A stretch of 64,000 bases of DNA from Bordetella petrii. GTDB taxonomy: Bacteria > Pseudomonadota > Gammaproteobacteria > Burkholderiales > Burkholderiaceae_B. The translations under genes were made by a program, and so were the position numbers. The notes under the pieces are model-generated. The model saw nothing but the letters and a program-made list of their open reading frames with translations. It did not search any database and was not told where the DNA came from. This document shows, in pieces, positions 8,296-17,505 of the stretch. Numbering within the stretch: the stretch's first letter is position 1; the number at the start of each line of letters is the position of its first letter. The stretch covers positions 3,906,001-3,970,000 of the forward strand of contig NC_010170.1 of NCBI RefSeq assembly GCF_000067205.1. Reading direction: 5' to 3'.

Positions 8296-8961
8296 ATGCA
8301 AACCCTTTCCGCCCTGCGGGCTGGGGCGCTGGCGCTCGCCTGCGTCCTGGCTCCTGTCACTCATGCTGCCGGCACTGCTGACCTACTCACGGGCATCCCA
8401 CGTCTGGCATGCGAAGCGACGCTCTGCCTGTCTTCCAGCTTGCGACCGGGCGAGTGCAGTCCATCCCTGGACCACTACTTCGACATCAGGAAGTACAACA
8501 AGCACGGCCTGGACTGGTCTGCTACCGTCTCAGCGAGACGTTCCTTTCTATCCCAGTGTCCCGCGTCCGGCGGCACAGGCATGTCTGAGCGTATTAACGC
8601 CATTTCACGCGGCGCTGGCAAATGTGATGCCGAATTCTTGAACCAAACCTATGCCGGTACGGCGTACAAATGGCGCAAGCGTGAATACGGCGGCGACAGC
8701 GGGCGAACCGTCTATGAGGTCCATCCGCTACCTACAGTCACACTCGACCAGCTACCCACCTATTGTGTCGTTTACAACAATCACGCCTGGACGTATGAGC
8801 TGTCTGTACGTTACGTTGGCAGACCAACCATGGGCGGGCACTGGGTCAAAGCTGAAAAGTACGAGGCCGCGCAAGCCAAATGGGATGCCGACCATAGCGG
8901 GTTATGGGCGAAAGGCTGGAACTTTTCCCTGACCGATCCCAGGCACCGGCACGGACACTGA
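8296..8961 (+). CDS. TrbM/KikA-family conjugal transfer protein
   Basis: This 221-residue exported protein starts with a signal peptide (ALRAGALALACVLAPVTHAAG). The mature part matches TrbM/KikA: the TGIPRLACEATLCLSSSLRPG segment region with paired cysteines at about residues 38 and 44, followed by further conserved cysteines (CSPSL, SQCP, GKCD, YCVVY). Members are periplasmic proteins of conjugative systems with a poorly understood role in mating. The gene sits just before virB1, as in related plasmid clusters. Confidence 0.75.
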   Translation: MQTLSALRAGALALACVLAPVTHAAGTADLLTGIPRLACEATLCLSSSLRPGECSPSLDHYFDIRKYNKHGLDWSATVSARRSFLSQCPASGGTGMSERINAISRGAGKCDAEFLNQTYAGTAYKWRKREYGGDSGRTVYEVHPLPTVTLDQLPTYCVVYNNHAWTYELSVRYVGRPTMGGHWVKAEKYEAAQAKWDADHSGLWAKGWNFSLTDPRHRHGH

Positions 8962-8972
8962 AGGAGCCAGCC

Positions 8973-9638
8973 ATGATCGCAGAACTTGCAGCGTTGGCCC
9001 TCACCTGCGCACCCAACATCCACCCAGTCACCCTGCATGCACTGATTCGTCATGAATCCCGAGTCCGGCAGTACGCCATCGGCGTCAACCGCAAGGGCCA
9101 GCACCTTCGACGGCAACCTCAAACCTTGATCGAAGCGAGCGCAGCTGCTGACCGCCTCATTGACCAGGGTATCGACTTCGATGCCGGGCTGGGGCAGATC
9201 AATGTTCGCAACTGGGCATGGTTGAACCTCGATAGCAAGACCGTCTTTGATCCGTGCCGCAACTTGGCCGCCGCCCAGACGGTACTGGCAGAGTGCTACG
9301 CCAGAGCATTACCCCAACAGACGGATCCGCAGCATGCCTTACGCGCCGCGCTGTCCTGCTACAACACCGGCAATTTCAAGCGTGGTTTCACCAATGGCTA
9401 TGTCGGCAAAGTGCTGGCCCAAGCCAAGATCAAGGTTCCGGCCCTGGCACCGTTGAAAAACGAAATGACAGGGCCTGCGACAAAGGCCACGCCGGCAGAG
9501 CCAGCGCAGAAACCCGATCAAGGACCACCGGCTCAACCAGAAGGCGCACCGGACGGTTTCAGCGCCAACCCGGCAACCGACGGCTTTTCACAAACGCGTG
9601 ATGGCGAACCAGAAAGCAGCGCTAACTCCGACGCCTGA
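8973..9638 (+). CDS. virB1: VirB1-like lytic transglycosylase
   Basis: This 221-residue protein opens the cell-wall peptidoglycan for the secretion channel. The transglycosylase domain shows the catalytic glutamate in LIRHESR near residue 27, GLGQINVRNW near residue 75, and ALSCYNTGNF near residue 131. A Pro/Ala/Gln-rich tail follows, as in many VirB1 proteins. The start at 8973 follows an AAGGAG with six bases spacing; upstream in-frame codons overlap the trbM-like gene and are less likely. There is no obvious long signal peptide. Confidence 0.88.
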   Translation: MIAELAALALTCAPNIHPVTLHALIRHESRVRQYAIGVNRKGQHLRRQPQTLIEASAAADRLIDQGIDFDAGLGQINVRNWAWLNLDSKTVFDPCRNLAAAQTVLAECYARALPQQTDPQHALRAALSCYNTGNFKRGFTNGYVGKVLAQAKIKVPALAPLKNEMTGPATKATPAEPAQKPDQGPPAQPEGAPDGFSANPATDGFSQTRDGEPESSANSDA

Positions 9639-9728
9639 CGCACCCTTGGCCGACCTAGCCGCGCTTATTCCTTTTCTTACCAACCACCACCCCTGCGCCA
9701 CTTGGTCCCTAGGGGCAGGAGTCTTTAC

Positions 9729-10049
9729 ATGTCTCTACTGAAACACTTCAAGAACGCTATGTCCTACCTGCGCATCATCAACAAACCGACTACAGCCGCA
9801 CTGCTGCTTGGCATCCATCAAGTTGCATTTGCACAATCCATTGGCGGCCTTTCCCGAGCACAAACGACATTACAGACTCTCAGAGACAATCTGGATGTCA
9901 TCCTGCCCATTGCAGCCATCATCATCGGCGTCATCATTTTTGTACTGTATTCCGCAGAGGTCATGCGTAAAGACGATGCCATCCGGTGGGGCATTGGCGT
10001 GCTGCTGGCTGGATCAGTGGCCGAGCTGGTTGTGTTGCTTTGGAAGTAA
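9729..10049 (+). CDS. virB2: VirB2-like pilin subunit
   Basis: This is a 106-residue small hydrophobic protein. It has a long basic N-terminus, a signal segment ending near AFAQS (residue ~36), and two membrane helices (ILPIAAIIIGVIIFVLY and GIGVLLAGSVAELVVLL), with a short positive loop between them. This is the layout of VirB2/TrbC pilin precursors. The ATG at 9729 is preceded by GGGGCAGGAG. It lies three bases upstream of virB3. Confidence 0.85.
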   Translation: MSLLKHFKNAMSYLRIINKPTTAALLLGIHQVAFAQSIGGLSRAQTTLQTLRDNLDVILPIAAIIIGVIIFVLYSAEVMRKDDAIRWGIGVLLAGSVAELVVLLWK

Positions 10050-10052
10050 GCC

Positions 10053-10373
10053 ATGGCAGCCAACACCTATCCGGTCTTTAGAGGACTGGGCCGCAAGGCC
10101 ACCTTCATGGGCGTTCCCACCAAGCTATTACTGGGCGCCTTTACCTGCGTAGCCATAGTCGCCATGACGGCAGGCCTGGCCTGGTGGGGCTTGCTCTTCA
10201 TCGTTATACCCACGCTTGCCATTCTCACCCGCGATGACGATAAAGCGTTGGATGTGCTGTGGCTCGAATTGAAAACGCGACGGCGCAATCGCAACCAACG
10301 CTTCTGGCAGGGCTCCAGTTACGCCCTGCAAGGCTACCACCGGCGTCGGCCCTGGCGCGCGCTCATCAAGTAA
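10053..10373 (+). CDS. virB3: VirB3-like inner-membrane protein
   Basis: This 106-residue protein has the VirB3/TrbD pattern: PVFRGLGRKATFMGVPTK, then closely spaced hydrophobic helices (residues ~25-60), then a basic C-terminal tail. VirB3 associates with VirB4 at the inner membrane and assists pilus assembly. Its place between virB2 and virB4, with a three-base gap from virB2, supports the call. Confidence 0.87.
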   Translation: MAANTYPVFRGLGRKATFMGVPTKLLLGAFTCVAIVAMTAGLAWWGLLFIVIPTLAILTRDDDKALDVLWLELKTRRRNRNQRFWQGSSYALQGYHRRRPWRALIK

Positions 10374-10384
10374 AGGATGTTTCC

Positions 10385-12829
10385 ATGAATGCTGCTACCA
10401 CCCTGGCCGTGGATGAACGGCGCGTCTCGCGTTATCTGCCCTATTCCCACCATGTCACCGACCAGATCATTGCCTGCGACAACCATGAATACCTGGCGGT
10501 CATCAAAGTAACAGGCCGCGCGCCGGATGCCTATGCACAAGATGAGCTGAAAGATTGGATCGAAGCGCTGCATAACGTACTACGCGGCCTACCCATGGGA
10601 TCGCTGGGCCTGTACTCCCACATCGTGCGCCGCCGCGTCACGGAATATCCCGACAGCACCTTTAACCAGCCCTTTGCCTCCCGATTCGATGCCGCCTACC
10701 GTGCTACGTTCGATGCCTCGGGCCTCATGATCAACGACCTTTATCTGACGGTGCTCATCCACCCGGTACAGGATCCGATACTGGGCACGTTCGCCAGTCT
10801 GGAAAAAGCCGACGCGCAACACATTGCGCACTGGCAGGCCGAATCCATCGAACGCCTGAACGGCATCATACGTGCCTTGAGCGCGGGCCTGTACCGCTAC
10901 GATCCGCAAACCCTGGGCATCGTAGATCGCAAGGGCTTCGCCTTCAGCGAAGCTGCCGAGTTCCTGGGATTTCTGCTTTCCGGCACACACCGGCCCGTAC
11001 CAATCAGTCGGGAACGCTTGCGTGACACCCTGCCCTACGCCAGACCGATCTTTGGCCGTCATGGAGAGTTGGGGGAACTGCGTACCGTCGCCAGCTCTCG
11101 CATCTTCGGCATGATGGAGCTGCGCGACTACCCGGAAGCGACAAAACCGGGACACCTGGATCGGCTGCTGGGACTGCCCCACGAATTCGTGCTCACTCAA
11201 TCGTGGGGCAGCCATACCGGAGCGGCAGCCAAAAAGCTGGTCAAGAAGCATCACAAGTTGCTGGTCGATTCCGGCGACGATTCGATCAGCCAGGTCACCC
11301 AACTGACTGAGGCCATGGACGATCTGACGTCAGCTCGCCTGGGCCTGGGCGATCATCACGCCACGATGCTGATTTATGGTGACACGGCTGAAGGGGTGCG
11401 TCAGGCCTTGGCCCAGACCGCCACGGCGCTGGCCGAAGAGGCAGTCGGCTTCCGGCCACTGGATCGAGCGCTGGAAGCCGGGTTCTGGGCGCAACTGCCC
11501 GGTAACTGGCACTGGCGGCCACGTCCGGTGCCCATCACCTCGCTCAACTTCCTGTGCTTTTCCAGCCTGCATAACCAGCTGACCGGCAAACCGGTCGGCA
11601 ACCCCTGGGGGCCAGCGGTCACGCTGCTCAAAACCCAGACAGGTAGTCCGTTCTTCTTCAACTTTCATGCCTCTACTGAGGACTTGGACGAAACCGGAAA
11701 ACGTCGTCCGGGCAACACCATGATCATTGGGATGACCGGCACGGGTAAAACCGTGCTGCAGGGAATGCTGCTTACCCAGGCGCAGAAGTTTGGCGCAACG
11801 TGTGTTGTCTGGGACAAGGATCAGGGCATGCAGGTGCTCATCATGGCGCTGGGGGGCCGCTACTTCAACATCCGACTTGGTGAAGCAACAGGCTGGAATC
11901 CGTTCCAGATGGAGCCCACCAAAGGCAACGTCGCCTTTATGGTCCGCCTGGTCGTATTTCTGGCCGAGCGCCGGGGCGAAGCAGTCACCACACGACAGCA
12001 GGCCGATATCACCCAGGCCGTGCAACAACTGACCACACTGATCGACCGGGAGGCCCGCACGCTATCGACCTTGAATACCTTGCTGCCCAACCCGTACAGC
12101 GACGATGAAACCACGAGCACCATCCATGCTCGCTTGGCCCCGTGGTGCCAGAGCGGTGAATACGGCTGGGTGTTCGATAACCCGGCCGATGAACTGAGTC
12201 TAGCCACCGACACGGGCAAACCCGCCATCTTCGGATTTGATCTGACCGAGCTGCTCGATGATGGCGCGGTACGGGGCGCAGCCACGATGTATCTGAAGCA
12301 CCGCATTGATGCCCTGCACGACGGCCGGCGCATCATCAACCTATACGACGAATGCCAGCACCCATTAAAGGACAGACATTTTCAAGAAGATATGCAAGAT
12401 GCCAGCCGCACCATCCGCAAGAAAAACGGCGTGCTGGCCTTCGCTACCCAGGAGCCAGGCGCCATCACGGAAAACCCGGTCGGCCCCTCTTTGGTCCAGC
12501 AGACAGCCACCTTGATTCTGCTGCCGAACCCCAGAGCCAAGGCCCGCGACTACATCGAGGGCTTCGGCCTGTCGCCTACTGAATTCGAACTGTTGAAGTC
12601 TTTGGGCGAGGCCAGCCGCAAGTTCCTTGTCAAGCAAGGTTCAAGCGTCACGGTCGCGCAACTGGACTTGTCCGGCTGCGAAGACGAACTGCTGGTGTTT
12701 TCCGGCAGTTCCGACATGGCTGCGATAGCCGAACAGGCAGTGGCCCAGGCCGGGCATGATCCAGTCGCTTGGTTGCCTGTGTACCTGGACCTCGTTAAAC
12801 AAAGCCGCCAGACAACCGCGATCTCATAA
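10385..12829 (+). CDS. virB4: VirB4-like ATPase of the type IV secretion system
   Basis: This 814-residue protein has normal VirB4 length. The N-terminal CagE/TrbE/VirB domain is followed by a RecA-like ATPase domain: the Walker A GMTGTGKT spans residues 449-456 (Lys455), and a Walker B-like IINLYDEC lies near residue 650. It powers pilin extraction and assembly at the inner membrane. The start at 10385 follows AAAGGAT; an upstream open frame overlapping virB3 is ignored. No damage was seen. Confidence 0.94.
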   Translation: MNAATTLAVDERRVSRYLPYSHHVTDQIIACDNHEYLAVIKVTGRAPDAYAQDELKDWIEALHNVLRGLPMGSLGLYSHIVRRRVTEYPDSTFNQPFASRFDAAYRATFDASGLMINDLYLTVLIHPVQDPILGTFASLEKADAQHIAHWQAESIERLNGIIRALSAGLYRYDPQTLGIVDRKGFAFSEAAEFLGFLLSGTHRPVPISRERLRDTLPYARPIFGRHGELGELRTVASSRIFGMMELRDYPEATKPGHLDRLLGLPHEFVLTQSWGSHTGAAAKKLVKKHHKLLVDSGDDSISQVTQLTEAMDDLTSARLGLGDHHATMLIYGDTAEGVRQALAQTATALAEEAVGFRPLDRALEAGFWAQLPGNWHWRPRPVPITSLNFLCFSSLHNQLTGKPVGNPWGPAVTLLKTQTGSPFFFNFHASTEDLDETGKRRPGNTMIIGMTGTGKTVLQGMLLTQAQKFGATCVVWDKDQGMQVLIMALGGRYFNIRLGEATGWNPFQMEPTKGNVAFMVRLVVFLAERRGEAVTTRQQADITQAVQQLTTLIDREARTLSTLNTLLPNPYSDDETTSTIHARLAPWCQSGEYGWVFDNPADELSLATDTGKPAIFGFDLTELLDDGAVRGAATMYLKHRIDALHDGRRIINLYDECQHPLKDRHFQEDMQDASRTIRKKNGVLAFATQEPGAITENPVGPSLVQQTATLILLPNPRAKARDYIEGFGLSPTEFELLKSLGEASRKFLVKQGSSVTVAQLDLSGCEDELLVFSGSSDMAAIAEQAVAQAGHDPVAWLPVYLDLVKQSRQTTAIS

Positions 12830-12840
12830 GAAGGTAGCCT

Positions 12841-13398
12841 ATGAAACAAGACACTCATGATCGGGAAAAGCAGCTAGCAGCGCATGAACATAACCAGCGC
12901 CAAGCACAGGCTCGCGACGATCTGCAGACAACGAAAGATCAGGACTTCTATGCCCGTTTGGGGCTTTCCGGCCCGGAAGCCGAAGCGAACACCCCAAGTG
13001 ACGCTTTTGTCGTTTCCATCCACTGCGAACGCTGGACACTTTCAGATCTGGAAACAGGTGGAGTCAGTATCCACGACATCGAACTCGACCGCGTCACCTT
13101 CAATGCCGATGACTTGGTGCGCCATAGCCGGGATTACGGAATTTCCGAACCATCGAGCACCGATCCCAGCATGACCCCGAACATCTGGTTCCGTTCCACG
13201 TATCCGCGCGAAGATCGTGCTTACTTTGAGCAAGGTGTAGAAAAATATTACAGCCTACACATCCACGAAGTGAACGGCCACCCACCTGGCTCCGCCGAGT
13301 ATCAACGGGTGGCTGACTTGGTCGGCGTCCGCTTTGATCAAGCCGTACTAAGGCAGGAGCACGAGCTCGAACAAGACGGGCCAGACCTATGCTCATGA
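12841..13398 (+). CDS. Hypothetical protein of the transfer cluster
   Basis: This 185-residue soluble acidic protein has no signal peptide or membrane segment. The N-terminal 35 residues are charged and predicted helical (KQLAAHEHNQRQAQARDDL); the rest has mixed strand/helix composition, including WTLSDLETGGVSIHDIELDRV. I do not recognise the family. It has a clear AAGAAGGT ribosome-binding site and sits directly between virB4 and a lipoprotein gene. A role as an entry-exclusion or regulatory protein is possible but unsupported. Confidence 0.65.
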   Translation: MKQDTHDREKQLAAHEHNQRQAQARDDLQTTKDQDFYARLGLSGPEAEANTPSDAFVVSIHCERWTLSDLETGGVSIHDIELDRVTFNADDLVRHSRDYGISEPSSTDPSMTPNIWFRSTYPREDRAYFEQGVEKYYSLHIHEVNGHPPGSAEYQRVADLVGVRFDQAVLRQEHELEQDGPDLCS

Positions 13399-13580
13399 AT
13401 CCATTCAGCCTCCAACATATCCCTGCTCCGAATGACGACATGGGCGTACTTTGTCGGTACATCCTGAAACATAAACAAGCGCCCGACTGGCTTACAAAGG
13501 CTGGGCACGTCTGCAGCGTGACCGATGCCTGGGCGGCAGTCAAACGCAGCCCGGCCCACCTCAACAACCGTTCACCATAG
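13389..13580 (+). CDS. Small hypothetical protein
   Basis: This 63-residue frame overlaps the preceding gene by ten bases and ends eight bases before the next. It contains two cysteines (VLCRYIL and HVCSV) and no membrane segment. The tight packing suggests a real small gene, but the ribosome-binding site is weak and I do not recognise the product. Confidence 0.4.
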   Translation: MLMNPFSLQHIPAPNDDMGVLCRYILKHKQAPDWLTKAGHVCSVTDAWAAVKRSPAHLNNRSP

Positions 13581-13588
13581 GACACCCA

Positions 13589-13972
13589 ATGAATCGACGA
13601 CATTTCATCACTACTGTTAGCGCCGCTGCGCTGCTGACCATCGTAGCCGGATGCAAGACTGAACCAGATGGTGAAAAGTTTCTTGGGTATTGGAAGTCTG
13701 ATAGCAAGTATGACCCTGATGCCATCCACATTACCCGAAATGGCGATAGCTTCCTCTTCACGCTCGTCACCAAGGACCCTTTTGGTGGCGGCTACCAAAC
13801 CCACAAGCTACCCGGCAAGCTGGATGATTCAGACAACATTCTGGCTGTAGGTGATAAACGCGTTGCCTACGATGAAAGCGCTGACCTCATTGTGTCGGGC
13901 CAGATGAAAGCGCATCGCACGACCGAAGCCGATTACCAAGCCATTGCGAAGCAGGCCAGTACCAAACCCTGA
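13589..13972 (+). CDS. Small lipoprotein, possible entry-exclusion protein
   Basis: This 127-residue protein has a lipoprotein signal peptide: basic MNRRH, hydrophobic core, and lipobox TIVAGC with Cys23 or nearby as the lipidation site. The start also has an RRxF-like pattern. The mature part is small, hydrophilic and predicted mostly beta (LGYWKSD, HITRNGDSFLFTLV). Lipoproteins between virB4/virB5 in related elements often act as entry-exclusion proteins (Eex); that role is inferred from position only. Confidence 0.65.
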   Translation: MNRRHFITTVSAAALLTIVAGCKTEPDGEKFLGYWKSDSKYDPDAIHITRNGDSFLFTLVTKDPFGGGYQTHKLPGKLDDSDNILAVGDKRVAYDESADLIVSGQMKAHRTTEADYQAIAKQASTKP

Positions 13973-13977
13973 CCTTC

Positions 13978-13991
13978 GCGCCTGAAGGCGC
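13978..13991. promoter_or_regulatory. Short intercistronic hairpin before virB5
   Basis: GCGCCT and AGGCGC form a compact inverted repeat around GA, 20 bases upstream of the virB5 ATG. A similar hairpin, followed by GCATnnCC-like bases, occurs before the trfA-like gene and before the gene at 21149. It may affect mRNA stability or translation, or be a weak stop signal; no T-run follows. Confidence 0.35.
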
Positions 13992-14010
13992 ATTCTCCGG
14001 AGTATTTTCC

Positions 14011-14715
14011 ATGACACGCTGCAAGTCGTTTGCGGCGGGCATTGTCCTGTCCGCCGTTTTCTTAAACCCTGTCCAAGCTAGCGGCATCCCTACGGTCGAT
14101 GCTGCCACCATTGCGCAGTTACAGGAGCAATTGCTCACTGCCAGAGACCAACTGAAGAATCTGACCGAACAGCTGGCCACCGCCAAAAGCCAACTCGCCG
14201 CATTCACACAATCCAGTGGTTTCGGAAATGTAGTCGGCAGTCCTGACATGCGTGACCAGTTGCGTTCAGCTCTGCCTTCGAATGCCCAAGGGCTACTTGA
14301 TCGCTCAAACGGCTCAAGCCTGGATGGCGACGTTGGCCGCGTTACCGACTCGGTCATGGCCCCGGTAAATTTTGAAGCGGATCGTGCAGAACTTTCAAAG
14401 AAGGCGTTGAACATCGAAGCGACCGCCAAGGCCATGAGTCAACGAGCCTACGACTCCATGACCCAACGTCTGGCCAATGTGGATGCACTGCAAGACAAGA
14501 TCAATCAGACGACTAACCCCAAAGAGATATCCGAGCTACAGGCTCGAATCCAGATTGAGCAGGCCAATATCTTGACCGAGCAAACTCGCATTCAGCTAGC
14601 CTCCCAACAACTGGAGGCAGAGCGTCACCTGCTACAAGCCAGAGCAGAACGGGTATATGGTGGCTGGTTTGGGGATAACGATACTGCTGGCGTAAAGGCC
14701 GGCTCCAATGAGTAA
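14011..14715 (+). CDS. virB5: VirB5-like minor pilus protein
   Basis: This 234-residue exported protein has a signal peptide ending near VQASG (residue ~24) followed by almost wholly alpha-helical, glutamine-rich coiled coil (TIAQLQEQLLTARDQLKNL and later LQARIQIEQANILTEQ). This is typical of VirB5/TrbJ, which sits at the pilus tip and contacts recipients. It lies upstream of virB6 in the usual order, although two extra genes separate it from virB4. Confidence 0.84.
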   Translation: MTRCKSFAAGIVLSAVFLNPVQASGIPTVDAATIAQLQEQLLTARDQLKNLTEQLATAKSQLAAFTQSSGFGNVVGSPDMRDQLRSALPSNAQGLLDRSNGSSLDGDVGRVTDSVMAPVNFEADRAELSKKALNIEATAKAMSQRAYDSMTQRLANVDALQDKINQTTNPKEISELQARIQIEQANILTEQTRIQLASQQLEAERHLLQARAERVYGGWFGDNDTAGVKAGSNE

Positions 14716-14724
14716 GGCCGTACC

Positions 14725-15675
14725 ATGTCTGGCTCCACTCCTTCCGTAACCCCGCCTTCAGCCCCTAGCGACATTGCCCAATGGGTGATGACCCAAACCG
14801 AAAATACATTGAGCGATGCGGTTAACGGCCCAATGCAAGCGCTATTTGAAGCCCTAATGCCGGTCATCACGGTAGGGCTTACGATTCAATTTGTGGTCTA
14901 CGCGTTTGCACTGATGCAGGGCCAGAGCAGCATGACCGTCACAGAGTTCTTTCGCAAGGCCATTCTTGTAGCCATTGTCGCAATGATTTTTGGTACGGGA
15001 GGCTTGTACCAAAACGAAATCGCCGAAACCATGATTGCGCTGCCCGACGATATTACGCAGATCGCCCTGAGTACCGGCAGCGTGGCCCAAGAGGTGGACA
15101 AGCTGCAGAACGAAACCGGCAAGGCATCAAACGCCATGATGGGCAAGGGCCAAGACGCCTGGTTCAACTTTCTACCATCTACCAAGGAAGTCTTGGTCAG
15201 TCTTCTTGCCACGATGGTACGTGTCAATGCTGCCGTGGTAGGCAGCATCATCATGGTGATAGTTGTGGTCTGCAAGGTCGGCATGGCGCTCGTCGTCGCC
15301 ACGGGTCCCATTTTCATTGCAGCCACTCTGTTTGAACCCACCAAACCACTCTTCAACAGTTGGGTCTCTCAAGCATTGAATTTTATATTTCTGGCGCTAT
15401 TGGCCGGCCTGATTTTCGGACTATTGCTGCAGATGAATATCCAGCTCATCCGAATGATTGCCGATCAAATCAATGGCGGAGCCAAGGATATTATCGGACT
15501 CTTCGGTGCCCAACTGCTTGTCGGCATCGCCAGCCTTGTCGTCATGGTCATGATCCCAGGCCTCGCCGCCGGCCTCTCCAACGGCTTCGGCGCTCAGCTC
15601 GGTGTGGGTACCGCGGCCAAAGGGGCGTTCTCAATGCTACGACTGCGCAGCATGCTGCGCCCGCGCGCCAAATAG
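14725..15675 (+). CDS. virB6: VirB6/TrbL-like polytopic channel protein
   Basis: This 316-residue inner-membrane protein has about five to seven hydrophobic helices: MPVITVGLTIQFVVYAFALM, FFRKAILVAIVAMIFG, SIIMVIVVVCKVGMALVVAT, FIFLALLAGLIFGLLL, and LLVGIASLVVMVMIPGLAAG. The central periplasmic loop and the conserved helix around WVSQALNFIF are typical of VirB6. It forms part of the inner-membrane translocation path. The C-terminus is basic (RLRSMLRPRAK). Confidence 0.87.
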   Translation: MSGSTPSVTPPSAPSDIAQWVMTQTENTLSDAVNGPMQALFEALMPVITVGLTIQFVVYAFALMQGQSSMTVTEFFRKAILVAIVAMIFGTGGLYQNEIAETMIALPDDITQIALSTGSVAQEVDKLQNETGKASNAMMGKGQDAWFNFLPSTKEVLVSLLATMVRVNAAVVGSIIMVIVVVCKVGMALVVATGPIFIAATLFEPTKPLFNSWVSQALNFIFLALLAGLIFGLLLQMNIQLIRMIADQINGGAKDIIGLFGAQLLVGIASLVVMVMIPGLAAGLSNGFGAQLGVGTAAKGAFSMLRLRSMLRPRAK

Positions 15676-15762
15676 GCAATCTGCTTGTCGGCCCACGCCG
15701 GGCCAATCAACCGACTTTCAATCCCGATCCTTCTGCCAGTCCGGCAGGACAGGAACCATTCC

Positions 15763-15900
15763 ATGAAAAACCTCTTTGCCGCCCTCGCGCTGGCCGGGCT
15801 GCTGGCTGGCTGCGCCTTTCATGCGCCCCAGCCGCCGCAACCGGCCGATACGCCACGCGTGCCGGTCAATGCCACGCCGCCTCTTTTCAAAGGAGTTTGA
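15763..15900 (+). CDS. virB7: VirB7-like lipoprotein
   Basis: This 45-residue protein has signal peptide MKNLFAALALAGLLAG and lipobox LLAGC, and a short proline-rich mature part (PQPPQPADTPRVPV). This is the size and composition of VirB7, which anchors VirB9 at the outer membrane. The ATG at 15763 is preferred because longer upstream readings would bury the signal peptide. The ribosome-binding site for virB8 (AAAGGAG) lies inside its last codons, so the two genes are probably coupled. Confidence 0.83.
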   Translation: MKNLFAALALAGLLAGCAFHAPQPPQPADTPRVPVNATPPLFKGV

Positions 15901-15903
15901 ATC

Positions 15904-16590
15904 GTGTCCGCATCACTTAAATCCGAAGACGTTGCCGCCTACCTGGAGCAGTCGCGCGGCCTGGAGCGCGATCACCTCGGCGAGCTCGTCAGCAGCCGTA
16001 AGCGTGCCTGGCAGGTAGCTATCGGTGCCGGCCTGATCGCTCTGGCCTCCGTCGCTGCCGTTGCGGGCCTCACCCCTTTGAAGCAGCCACCCGAAATGTA
16101 TGTGGTCCGCGTCGATAGCGCCACCGGCTCCATCGAACATGTCAGCAGTCTGGGCCAGCCGCTCGAAGATTACGGCCAGCGCATCGCCAAGTATTTTCTG
16201 AACACTTACGTGCTGAACTGCGAGGGCTACAGTTGGCAGACGATACAGGAGCAATTCGACACGTGCGCGCTGCTGTCCTCTGCCCCCATCCAGACACAGT
16301 ACGGCAAACGATTCGAAGGGCAGGACGCCGTTACGACACGCCTCGGTACCCAGGGCACAGTCGATGTGCAGGTTCATTCGATCACATTGGGTGCCAACCA
16401 GGCCGCCATCGTACGCTTTACCAAGACAGAGCGGGAAGTCTCCACGGGCAACATCACCAAGGCTCAGCACCTGATTGCCACCATGGCGTATCAGTACACC
16501 GACGTGCCGCTCACCGAAGAGGTCGCCCGCCTGAACCCGCTGGGCTTTCAGGTCATGCGCTATGACCTGGCTGCCGATCTGTCGCGCTGA
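15904..16590 (+). CDS. virB8: VirB8-like assembly factor
   Basis: This 228-residue protein starts with GTG, six bases after an AAAGGAG. A short cytoplasmic part (residues 1-37) precedes one membrane helix (QVAIGAGLIALASVAAVAGL) and a periplasmic NTF2-like domain with MYVVRVDSATGSIEHV and HLIATMAYQYTDVPLTEE. VirB8 nucleates the channel through contacts with VirB9 and VirB10. Length and layout are normal. Confidence 0.9.
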   Translation: MSASLKSEDVAAYLEQSRGLERDHLGELVSSRKRAWQVAIGAGLIALASVAAVAGLTPLKQPPEMYVVRVDSATGSIEHVSSLGQPLEDYGQRIAKYFLNTYVLNCEGYSWQTIQEQFDTCALLSSAPIQTQYGKRFEGQDAVTTRLGTQGTVDVQVHSITLGANQAAIVRFTKTEREVSTGNITKAQHLIATMAYQYTDVPLTEEVARLNPLGFQVMRYDLAADLSR

Positions 16591-16617
16591 CACCGACAAG
16601 GATCTGAAGGAATTTTT

Positions 16618-17505
16618 ATGTTTAAACATTTCCCCAGTCGGCAGGCGCTGGCGTTGTTTCTTTGCCTGGCCATCCCTGCCAGCGCCCTGGCGCTGGAGAC
16701 CCCTCGTTCCTCGCGGCTCGACCACCGCGTACGCTATGTCAATTACAACGACGCCAATGTCATCCAGCTCAATGCCGTGATCGGCGTGGCCACCCATATC
16801 GTGCTGGAGCCCGGCGAAAAATACGTCTACCACGTCTTTGGTGATAGCCAAGCCTACGCGTTTACCTACAAGAACAATCATCTGTTCTTCAAACCCACGG
16901 CAGAAGACGCCAACACCAACCTTATCGTCGTCACTGACAGGCGCGATTACAGCTTCAGGCTCTCGTACAGCGACAACCGCAATTCTGCCGCCCTGTACAA
17001 ACTCGTGGTCCGTTATCCAGAGGTTCAAGCCAGGCAACGAGCCCAGGCCGCACAAAAAGCTGCGATTGAGCGATCCTTACAAGCCGTCAGCGCGAACATG
17101 AACTGGCAGGCCTACACCCGCAGCGGCGACGCGGCCATCGCACCGGTACACGCCTGGGATGATGGCCGTCAGACTTGGCTGCAGTTTGCACCGCAAGCCG
17201 ACATCCCGACCGTGTACCGCGTCACGCCAGACGGCCAGGAAGTCATCACCAATCACCACATGGCAGATGAACGCACCATGGTGCTGCATCGCACGTCTGC
17301 CTTATGGCACCTTCGCCTGGGCGACCAAGTGCTGGCGATTCACAACGACGCCTACGGCACCACACCCGTACCAGCACATACCGGGACGGCATCACCGGCA
17401 GTCAGACGCAGCATCAAGGGTAGTGCGAGCCCGCAATCGCCCGCTGCGGCACCTGTGCCCACCATCCGCATACGCGAAGCCACGCAAGAAAGGAATTCCC
17501 CATGA
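16618..17505 (+). CDS. virB9: VirB9-like outer-membrane core component
   Basis: This 295-residue protein has a signal peptide (LALFLCLAIPASALALE) and the VirB9/TrbG beta-rich domains: HRVRYVNYNDANVIQLNA near residue 38 and the C-terminal lobe with VYRVTPDGQEVITNHHM. It forms the outer-membrane ring with VirB7 and VirB10. A proline/serine-rich tail follows. The stop overlaps the virB10 start by four bases (ATGA). Confidence 0.9.
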   Translation: MFKHFPSRQALALFLCLAIPASALALETPRSSRLDHRVRYVNYNDANVIQLNAVIGVATHIVLEPGEKYVYHVFGDSQAYAFTYKNNHLFFKPTAEDANTNLIVVTDRRDYSFRLSYSDNRNSAALYKLVVRYPEVQARQRAQAAQKAAIERSLQAVSANMNWQAYTRSGDAAIAPVHAWDDGRQTWLQFAPQADIPTVYRVTPDGQEVITNHHMADERTMVLHRTSALWHLRLGDQVLAIHNDAYGTTPVPAHTGTASPAVRRSIKGSASPQSPAAAPVPTIRIREATQERNSP